A DNA stretch of 64,000 bases from Lepidurus packardi (taxonomy: Eukaryota; Arthropoda; Branchiopoda; Notostraca; Triopsidae): positions 2,914,001-2,978,000 of the forward strand of contig JAKZAN010000007.1 of NCBI GenBank assembly GCA_023053545.1, written 5' to 3'. The position numbers and the translations under genes are program-made. The stretch's first letter is position 1. Every line of letters starts with the position of its first letter. Of the stretch, positions 55,575 through 64,000 are shown piece by piece. The notes beneath the pieces were generated by a model. It did no database searches, was not told the origin of the DNA, and saw only the letters and a list, made by a program, of their open reading frames with translations.

Positions 55575-58500
55575 TCAGGTGGTGGAGAGTTTCGGGGGCT
55601 CGGAGGCAAGGGTGACCTTAGGCAGCGCGGGAGGAGTGGCGTGGGGGCAAGGAGTCGATACGGACATCGCCGAGTTATTGGCTAAGCGTCGCTGTTGCAG
55701 AAGAGAGGGATTTGGAATGTGGCGGATGCTGCGGTTCGGACCGTGGAGATGATGCATGAGTGGTTCCGAGGCGGCTTTTTTGGTGGGAACGGTGGTCCGG
55801 ACTGTGATTCCTTGCTGGCTGAGGCGAAAGGTGAGCGCAGAAGTGTTTGCCGGCAAGACACGGCCGCTTGAAACCGGGGAGGTCGGGCCGAGGGTTAAGT
55901 TGGGGCTACTACTAGGGTTCAACGCGGTGCGGTTGAATCCGCCTGAGGGTAGGAGGTTTGGCGCCCGGTAGGGGTTGTTAAGCGAGGACGCTACATTGTT
56001 CCGTAACGTCTGGAGTAGTTTTTGCGCCGAAGAAGTTACCGTAGTCGATGTCCGGTTGGGAGAACCGTCGGAAAACAGGGGTAAAGGTAAAGGCGGCGCG
56101 CGGGAGACCAGGGCAGCAGTTTGGGAGAGGGTGAGAAGGTTGCGTAGCGCATCGGAGGGTTGGGTAGCGTAAGGAGGATGAGGGCGCGAAGTTTTCTGGG
56201 GACGCTGAGACGGTCGAACCGTGGCCGGGTTCGGGCGGACGATAAAACGTTCGGTAGAAGTGGCGGCTGGGGGTGCCGGCGGGTGCTGGTGGGAGAGCTT
56301 GAGGGAGAGAAGATGGTGCTGTCGCTGAGCCAAACTGTCGGCAATCGACGTCAGTTTCTGAGATGGAGCTAAGCGATTGTTACCGAGGGCTATCAAGCCA
56401 TTGAGGCGGCTCGGAATGGAGGGCACGCTAAGTTCCGTTATTGTGACACTAGTGGGAGGGGACGAATCGTCGGGAGGGTGGAGAGAGTTGGGACTAGGAC
56501 TCGGGCTCGGGCTGGGGTAGATGTGCAAGCTGCTGTGATGGGTAGACTTCCTGGCCGTCAGTTTGGTGGTCGACGGGATGATCAGGTCAATAGCGGCCAG
56601 TTTGTTGCCCTTCAGATCCTTAGCTTCCTTACCGGGGTCTTTGGGAGGCACTACACACTCGGTGGATGAAGGTGAAGCGTCCGACGAGCGGCGGCTCTTG
56701 GTCGACAAGTCCAACGCGCCGTTACTGTCGTGGGTGGCTTCGTCGACCACCAAAGCGTCCTCGTCCTTTGAGTCGTCGGAGGAATGGCTGGAAACCTCCA
56801 CTTCCATAGAGGTGGGGTCACGACTTTCGGCTGGTGCTTCCTTAGAAACTGAGTCACTTTCCACCCTTTCGGGTTTAGTAAGCTCGGCCTCCGGAATCGA
56901 AAGAACAGGTTCACTGGGAGTAGCACTAGGGTCTGGTAATGCGGGATCACCGTTTGGTAGCGTGCAGGTATTGGCGACTTCCGCCGCCGCTACCAGTAAA
57001 CCCAACATGCTCCCACCCGGAGGTGGCTTGTAGTCCTCCACTTTAGGTGGCGGGCTCTCCAGTTTGGGTGGCTCGGGATCAAGGGACACTTCAGGAAGGG
57101 GAAGGATTGGACATGTTTCTACCGAAATTGACTGCGTTTTCCGAATCTTCTCCGGAGGACCTCCGGTAGTAACTGTTTCGCATTGACTGGAGGCGCGTTT
57201 CCGTGCCGGCGGCGGAACTTGATCCACTGCCACTTTTTCTTGACTGACACGTAACTTTTTCTTTAGGAGTTGATGAATGGCTTGCACCATAGAGCCCCGC
57301 GGCAAGGGGGGGTTCTTGTGCTCCGACTTGACTTTCTTAACTTTGTTCCGTTTGGACTTCTTGCGTCGAGGTGGTAAAGATGATACAGGGGTCGTAGGAG
57401 CTACTCTCTTTCGCTCTGTAGCAGCAGGAGGCGGCGCAAGGGGTGAATTTGGCTCTTCCGGTTCTTTTGACAGCAGAGGAGCCGCTTTGGCGGGCGTAGT
57501 TTCTTTAGTCTTCGCGTCGGGTAGCTTTGGATGGGTTTGGTGGTGATGGTGGCGGCGATGGTGGGAGGATTTCTTGTGTTTTTTCTTAAGAGGTGGGACG
57601 GGAGGTTTGAGAAAAGGGGTGGTGGTAACCAAAGGCGGAACCTGGGGAGGAGGCTTACTGATCACGACTTGCGGGAGTTGGGACTCTGTGTGAGTTGCCT
57701 CCTCTAACGGAGACGGGGGCGAAGCGGCCGCCGAAACAATTTGGTAGTATAGCTTGAGGGGAGCCTCCTAATGTTCATGCAAGAATTTGTTTTCATGTAT
57801 TTAGACAAAGTCATTCGTATGGAAAAAGGAGAGAAAAAAATTGGAGGAAGTTTGGTTGACTTACTTGAGTCCATTTGTACACATAGGCGATGTCCAGGAG
57901 TCGGAAAGAAGCGGGTAAGACTTCTCCACAGCATACGATTTGGACCTTTTTGTAGAAAGAATTATTTACTATTGCTATTTGTTTTTCTTTAAAACAAGGT
58001 TTTGCTTTTGGTAGGGGATTAAAGCAGAATTGCGGTTGTCTTAAGGCTCCCGTATACCTTAGCTTGGTATAGGGATGTTAGCGTAGGGAATTTCGAAACT
58101 TTTCGTTAAAACAAGCACATTTCGTGAAAAAAATCTTTGACCGAGTCATTTGGTTGGGCACTAGCCGTTAAAAACAGCAAAACTTTCGCGTTAGATTGCT
58201 CTCAAATCTGATTATCCGTTTTCGGGAAGTATTGTTCCAAAAGTTCGACAAACTGATCTGGGACATTGTGGTGCTACAGCAAACTGTGGTGACAAGTTGT
58301 ACTTTTCAGAAGCAAAACAAGCGTAGAACCTTCGCCGGCAATTAGCTATATGTTACTTTTTTTACTTTCTTACGCAAGGCTTTCACAAAACAATAACAAA
58401 CATCAGTGCCATCTATTAACTACGGTATATGTGAGCTGTAAACTTACTTTGTGGGATGAGTGAAGATCGAATTTGAGGGAAAGAAGCTTTTGGAAATGGT

Positions 58501-59169
58501 GGACCGTGACGGCTGCTGGGCAACGGAAGTAGCGCCGCTTAATGGCCTAATTATTGCGAGAAAAATGTTTAATGATTTGCATTTTGGTAGAACGAAGTTT
58601 TCAGTGATTTTTTATTTACCTCTGGGGGTACATCCTTGGCTACATCCGTCTGGATTTCAGATCTGGTGTGGAAATAAGAGAAAAAGAGAAAATCATTAGA
58701 ATTAACTTATAATTAATAAACTACAATTAATGTTCAGAATTAATTCATATCGAATAATTTAACGTATGTTTAAACTATTTTAGGCAAACGTTTCTAGGCT
58801 TGTTTTAAGGTATATCGTAACTTAATTAAGCTCTGATTTCATTATGCGAGTAAAATCTTAAATGATTAAATGCTATCAGCAAAGCTTTTACGTAAATTAT
58901 TATAATTAGCTAAATTTGACAAAAACTTAAATTATTTTTACACATTGAGCAACATCAAGCTTTAAACCTGCAAAAACTGGAAGATTTTAAGACTTTATTT
59001 CTGTTTTATTTTCTATTTCTATTTTATGTTCTATTATTTTTTAAAAAAAATTTTAACTACATATATCTATACTTTTTTGGGAGGCCGAAGTGACATAATT
59101 GAGCAACAGTTTATGAGACGGATATTTCTCTCTTTTGGGAGGGGAAACGGTGCTTCCGGTCGCCCCCTC

Positions 59170-59202
<33 letters not shown>

Positions 59203-62200
59203 TTTTCGCTCTGTTTCTTATCAGTTCCCGCTGCTCGTTATATTCCTTTTTTGCCCCTTTTCCCCCCGGCCCACCGGAACACTCAGTATATACGAAATAT
59301 ATAAGGTACACAAATGAGCTGCTGGCATGCGAATAACATATGCTTTGCCGCCGTACCGTCTGTGAGCTCGCATACATTGCTATATAATCGTTCATATGCA
59401 CAGTCTCTCTTTCCTTCTTTCTTCCGTCGTTTCGTACTACCCTTTTGCTTCCCGAAAGTCTAAAGTTCTTTTGGGCCATTTAGAGAGTCCTTATCGATTC
59501 GGAATCTCCAAAACTAAAAGCTTCATAAATCGTTCAGTTATTTAAAAGGATAACTAGTTGAGCCGTCTTCATTTTGGGTACAGAAAATAAAGAATTTGCG
59601 GCAGCGGGTTTTAACGCACCAGTGTCTAACTTAGATTGTTGCACCCACGCTACCGCGAGGAGGGGCGCAGTACTTTGCATGGGTGTATATGAACGCGCAT
59701 GGCTTCTGCGCATGCTACGGCTAAATCTCTTTTCACCACATTATTCTTACATAAATACACTAAAATATATACTTTCTAAGCAAGACAGTTTCCAAATTCA
59801 CAATTTTGACCTTTTTTCGCGTAGGTAAAAAATCAATTCGTATTCTTCGAAATTAGGGGGATCACAAAAATAAAAACTAAAAACTGAAGTGTCCATCGCA
59901 CGGTATTACGTATATTACTGTCAAGAAGTTTTGTAAAAGTTTCGTATACTTTTGACTTGAGAATATTTCTGTGTTCCTCATGCTATGTGCCGTAAAAAGT
60001 TAAGCTGTATGGGAATAGGAGAATCTTACATGATTCTTGGCCAAATTTCAAAGCAGCCAAAAAAACAGTAGAGAAAAGAAAAAAGTTATTGCAAATGACC
60101 TACATAACACTTTACATTGACTTGTTTTTAATAATAAATATTTCAGTAAGAATAACTCTGACTAAGCTTCTTCCACCCGAAGGAAATAAAATCGGGGGTT
60201 AGACAGGCGTGGCTTAAATGGACGTAGAACGTTTGTAAAAACCCAAAGAGATGTTTGTAGTTTTTGGGATGACTTTCCAAGTTCGATTCGAATGAACTCT
60301 TGTACAAACTTCAGACTTCGAAGTCCGACTTAAAAAGGAGTTGTGGATACATTAAGTTTCCTTCTCTAGGGAGACCAAACGGGGTTAAGCAAGCAGAGCT
60401 TTAAATTTTAGAAGTAACCGAAAGAGTGTTTCAGTAACGACTTTCAAGTGCTTTTGAAGAATATTTGGGGTTAAATGAGGAGACGGTAAAGAAAAAGTAA
60501 GGGTTAATAATGCCCAAAATGAGCGTGACTTGGTTTTTAGTTTGCGTAAGGTTGTGTAGGACCTGATTTGCATACGCGGTGTTCCTTGCTATCCATTCCC
60601 ATATTACCATAGTAAGAAAGTAAAAAGATTTCGTGATGGTGGAGGGGAAACTTAAGAGAGAACCATACAAGGGAAGTGGTTTGACCAGTTGGCCCCTTTT
60701 TGGTGTCGCTTTTCTCAGCATGATGGAGTTTTTTTTTTCATTTTGTAGTATACTCGCACACACACACACACATATCTGTGGGCTACTCCTTTTGTAAGCA
60801 AGATTAGAGCTCTCCACACTACAAACTTGGCGCTTATAAGACAGAGAGCTGAGAGAGGTGGGTATTTGGCCTTGAGCCATCCCAATTATCTATTGGACGC
60901 TCTCCTTGTGGTCCTCGGGATCAAATTATATGCATAGGAAATTTTCCAGACATACTGTACAACTGTAGAAAACTCATTTTGCTTTCTTTCTTTGTTGTTT
61001 GACATATAAGAAGAGAGTACAGAAATTTAGTGAGGGATGTTAAGTAAAAAAAGAACTGGCATTGTTACAATTTTGGCACACTTCATTCTACGTTGAAAAA
61101 TGTCTGATAGAAAAGAATCCGACGTAGCCATAGAAATCCTCTGCTATATCTGATTTGCGTCTATCTAATTACAATCACAATCAGTAAATTATAGAATCTA
61201 AGATCAGTAGAATCTATTCAAATACGGATTCTTTACAATCTAGTTTGAAGAGAACTAGATTGAAGAAGATACTTCTAAAATACTATCTGATTTAGAGTCC
61301 TTTTTAATACTATAGAAGACACTATCTGTGAAGAGATTGCAGAAACGTTAAGGTCTTTAGATCTTCTCATTGGGAGAAAGGAATAGTTCAATTAGATTCA
61401 GCTGATGCGGTCAATAAATCGCTACGTGCCTCAATACGGATTAACGAACTTGCTTAAACGGACGTTTTAAGTTGTGTATACTGTAACCTGGATAGCAGTA
61501 TTGAAGAAATTATATAAAATCTATTGCCAAAATCTAGACTTTGGTCCAAGAAGCTGTTTACGCTACTACGGCGCCAACGGGGGAAAAACAGATGGTTAAG
61601 AAAGCTTTCGCCTGATTTAGGTATCTCAAAAGGGTCAATGAATTTCTCAGCTGTTGGCCAGCAGTGACTAATAAAGCATTTATGGCACTACTACTGAAAC
61701 ACTCTCTTTTGATTCCGTAAGAAAGAATGTAGCACCTTTTTTATAGGAACAAACAGTATAGAGCTTAAAATATCCGAAAATAACGCAACCCTAATTCTGG
61801 TCAACTCCACCATCCACTTTGAGAGAAGCCTTAGCGAGGACCAAAGAAGCATTGATGGCAACATGGCGGACTAGGCGGGAATCAACCATGAGCCCACTGA
61901 AAGATCTAAATGCTATATTCTATCTTCGCGGAATCACCCACGCAAGACTACCTAGAAGCATAATGCCACCATTACACAAATACGGACCGACTTCCCGACT
62001 AAGGTATATCCCAAGCGGATCAAAAGATGCGAATCGGAGTTGGGCCCCCGCCAAGGGTATTCAAGACAGGATATCACCCACCTCCTCTTTAATTCTCTCT
62101 TTATTTGCAGTAAGTCTGAATAAGGAGAGAGCAGTACTAATCCGAAAACTGAGTTCCCTAAAAGGACACTTTAATGCCAGAAACCTACTAAGAAATCCCA

Positions 62201-63359
62201 AGCTTTAGCAAGACCTAGCCATACTCTGCAGGTCAGCAGCTAGAATCAGACAACTAAGAAGCCCAAGCTACAATGTTCCTACAAGCGTGTACTCCCACAC
62301 TCCCTCCCTTTTGTTAATTTTTTTTATGAACTTTTAACGTCAATCAACGTGTAAAGAAATAATTCAACCAAAATGGGCGCAAACCTACGTTGGGATTGAA
62401 ATGTATATATATATTTAGAAAAAAAGAAAGTACACTTTACGGTGAATTTTCGCAGATTGACTCGGAAATTTCTGCAGAACTGTCCTGACATTTTAGAAAT
62501 GCTCGGCAAAACGGTAGTTGGGGAGGAATAGACTTCTAACGCGCTTGTTTAAGATGGTCACGTATCAAATTAGCTAGACTGGCGCATGCTATTCGGAACA
62601 ATGTTTCGACACGTGCAAAAAAATAAATACAAAAACCCCGGCTTACTCTGCAAGGTAATCCAGGGACAACGAAATGGGGTCCGAAGGGCTGTAGAACGTC
62701 AATGGCCCAAGTGTTGGCACTAACGGAACTTGGGAGGCCTCCACTGAAGAAACGGGCAAATGGAAGATCATAAGTTAAAGTTTACGGTAAAGCGAAAAGA
62801 AGAAATAGATGTGGTTAAAATTAAACGACTTACCGTAATGAGGTCTTTCTTTATAGAAATCATGTCTTCGTCTGAGTTCTTCTTGATAGAGGCCGGGCAC
62901 TACTTTGTACACGACACTTTGTAAAACAGGATCAGGTCTGTTGGAAAAAAATCAAAATGAGCACAAGACGGTGATTTAGTGTACTTTCTTTTTATTTCAC
63001 CTGATTTTTTGAAACGTACCTGAGTTGTTCGCAGGAACGCGAGCGAATGAGGTGAACGCCGCAGGTAGGACACGAAGCGTAGCGATCCAAATATTGCACA
63101 ATACAAGAACGACAAACTGCGATAGAAAGAAAGGCAATTTTGGGGGGTCAATACAAGGTGCTACCTCTGACAATTTTGTCCTAGATTAAAAAAAAAAGAA
63201 AACCAAACTGTACGTACAAGAGTGCATGCACTCGCTGAGGGTGGTGGCATCAATCAGGTACCCGGCACATAATCCACACGTAAGATGCGGACCCATAGTC
63301 CGCAAAAACCCACGTTCGGAATCTTCGGCGCCATTTTCTTTCACTTCCAAAGTGTTCAT
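55575..63359 (-). CDS. Psc: Psc/PCGF-type Polycomb group RING protein, 951 aa
   Basis: Minus-strand coding exons: 63218-63359, 63020-63116, 62834-62937, 62647-62743, 58620-58662, 58448-58546, 57865-57945 and 55575-57767. Residues 28-66 form a C3HC4 RING: CGLC, CMH, CRSC and CPTC supply Cys28, 31, 44, His46, Cys49, 52, 63 and 66. LRPDPVLQSVVYKVVPGLYQ follows, as in PCGF2/4. YSPSDPISLSLDYL precedes the RAWUL domain, built across three exons (RRYFRCPAAVTV, LPASFRLLDIAYVYKW, APLKLYYQI; about residues 160-230). The partner of the RING is expected to be RING1/Sce in PRC1, which ubiquitylates histone H2A and compacts chromatin. The last exon encodes a 730-residue Pro/Ser-rich tail with Lys- and His-rich patches near residues 275-295 and an ALDLSTK motif near 570. 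The long tail fits arthropod Psc/Su(z)2, not vertebrate PCGFs. A 5' UTR intron ends at 63373. The intron 58663-62646 is about 4 kb. Confidence 0.93.
58047..58435. mobile_element. MITE family copy 2, 389 bp, inside a Psc intron
   Basis: The left end reads CTCCCGTATACCTTAGCT, as in copy 1. The right end is a decayed inverted copy (GGTATATGTGAG). The interior aligns to the reverse complement of copy 1. It fills most of the 502-nt intron 57946-58447. Its right end stops 12 nt from the 5' splice site of that intron on the Psc strand, between two exons of the RAWUL domain. Confidence 0.78.
59171..59202. repeat. C32 homopolymer
   Basis: An unbroken run of 32 C, on the minus strand (the Psc transcript) 32 G. 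Other C-runs: 4989-5000, 23585-23600, 39265-39273 and 40124-40139. Confidence 0.9.
59641..59716 (+). repeat. interspersed repeat, copy 2
   Basis: This is the partner of 14638-14712 in inverted orientation, sharing ACTTTGCATGGG, GAACGCGCATG and CTGCGCATG or close variants. It lies in the large Psc intron. Confidence 0.6.
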
Positions 63360-64000
63360 GTCCAAAGTGTTTCTAAAAGTAAAGGCGAACGAAGTTCTAA
63401 TTATTTTTCTTTGAAACGTTCCCGGCGAGCTCTTTTTGCACTCGATTCGCAATAAAATCAAAATCAGACAATTTTTTGGCTACACCTTTAAGAGAAACGG
63501 TAAGAAAGACAGTGTTTGCGTTTTAAGCGATTTGAAAGGGGCGCGCGCGGGCGAATCAAAAAGCGTGCGTCAACGGATGACGCCACGCCGTTTACAGTTT
63601 CAGTTGCGTATTTAGGCCTAAATTTCCGACAATTAGGGTAAAACTCCAGGGAACTTACGAGTATTAAAGTTCCGCGATTCGTTTAGTAAATTATCCCAGA
63701 AGAATTAACTTATTTGAGGCTGAAATTTTCATTTAAAAGCAGGTTAAGATTTTGACGGCATAGCACGGTCAACGATTTTCGGACCGGGACGAGTTGGCGC
63801 GTGACTGCTGGTTAGGCTCCACCCATCTCCTCTGCCTGAGCGCCAATCCGAGACGAGCGCTCCTGTGACGCAGTCCTCATTACCCCCAAGCTTGGCTTTG
63901 GAACATTTAGGTTCGAAATTATGCTAGGAGATTCCATTTTTTTTGGGTAGAATTTTCATCCGTGATAGGAAATTAAAGGAATTCTGTTAGACAGGGAATG
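63360..64000. other. 5' leader intron and upstream region of Psc
   Basis: The first coding exon is preceded by 13 non-coding bases and an acceptor CTTTTAG (minus strand), so at least one upstream non-coding exon exists. A GC-rich patch at 63538-63595 (GGCGCGCGCGGGCG, then GATGACGCCACG) is a plausible promoter. No TATA box is seen, and the first exon is not located. Confidence 0.4.

Larger units (their letters stand above)
58663..62646 (-). other. large Psc intron, no firm gene inside
   Basis: It holds a 32-base C run, one interspersed-repeat copy and a CA microsatellite near 60757-60772. A 149-codon minus-strand ATG frame (60431-60880) passes through that microsatellite. A 130-codon plus-strand frame at 61819-62208 has no ATG start at its left end. 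Neither has a recognisable domain. Confidence 0.45.

Noticed and set aside
56563-57033. 156-codon plus-strand frame opposite Psc
   Set aside because: Antisense shadow of the Psc tail exon, whose own frame continues from the RAWUL domain in phase.
1-64000. CRISPR arrays, operons, bacterial promoters, intact rRNA or tRNA genes
   Set aside because: None seen; the gene structure is eukaryotic throughout and there is no sign of bacterial contamination or an intact virus.

Overview
This is AT-rich eukaryotic nuclear DNA: split genes with GT-AG introns, long gene-poor stretches, microsatellites, C-tracts and several inverted-repeat transposons. An animal is certain. An arthropod, probably not a fly, is the best inference. 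The reasons are a tyrosine-decarboxylase-type aromatic amino acid decarboxylase, a Psc-type Polycomb RING protein with a very long tail (vertebrate PCGF proteins are short), TCAGT initiator-like sites, and a DDB2 gene, which I recall as absent from Drosophila. No species can be named.

Layout. From 1 to 24.3 kb the DNA is almost gene-free. I see one convincing exon, the first coding exon of a TMTC-like gene on the minus strand (4468-4553, the rest lying off the left edge), one weak small-gene candidate near 6.1-6.4 kb, a LINE remnant, and several non-autonomous DNA transposons, including one hAT-like element with a perfect 8-bp target duplication. From 24.9 to 32.6 kb lies a compact cluster: CISD3 (+), an unidentified multi-pass membrane protein (-), SEC62 (-) and DDB2 (-). 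From 32.6 to 40.3 kb I see no firm gene, but there is a strong 62-nt hairpin. From 40.8 to 48.9 kb lie tyrosine decarboxylase (+), an aldo-keto reductase (-) and TRAP-gamma/SSR3 (+), the last two head to head. After another gene-poor stretch, a Psc/PCGF Polycomb gene (-) fills 55.6-63.4 kb. All splice models were assembled by hand from splice sites, reading phase and family motifs.

Functions. The genes do not form one pathway. SEC62 and SSR3 both serve the ER translocon, DDB2 recognises UV-damaged DNA, Psc belongs to Polycomb repressive complex 1, Tdc makes tyramine, and CISD3 is a mitochondrial Fe-S protein.

Most notable: DDB2 carries two tandem copies of one exon, both exactly 146 nt and both phase 0 to 2, encoding the same WD40 segment with only about 27% identity. 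Using both, or neither, shifts the reading frame, so mutually exclusive splicing is predicted. A 14-nt perfect complementarity between the intervening intron and the downstream copy could be part of the switch.
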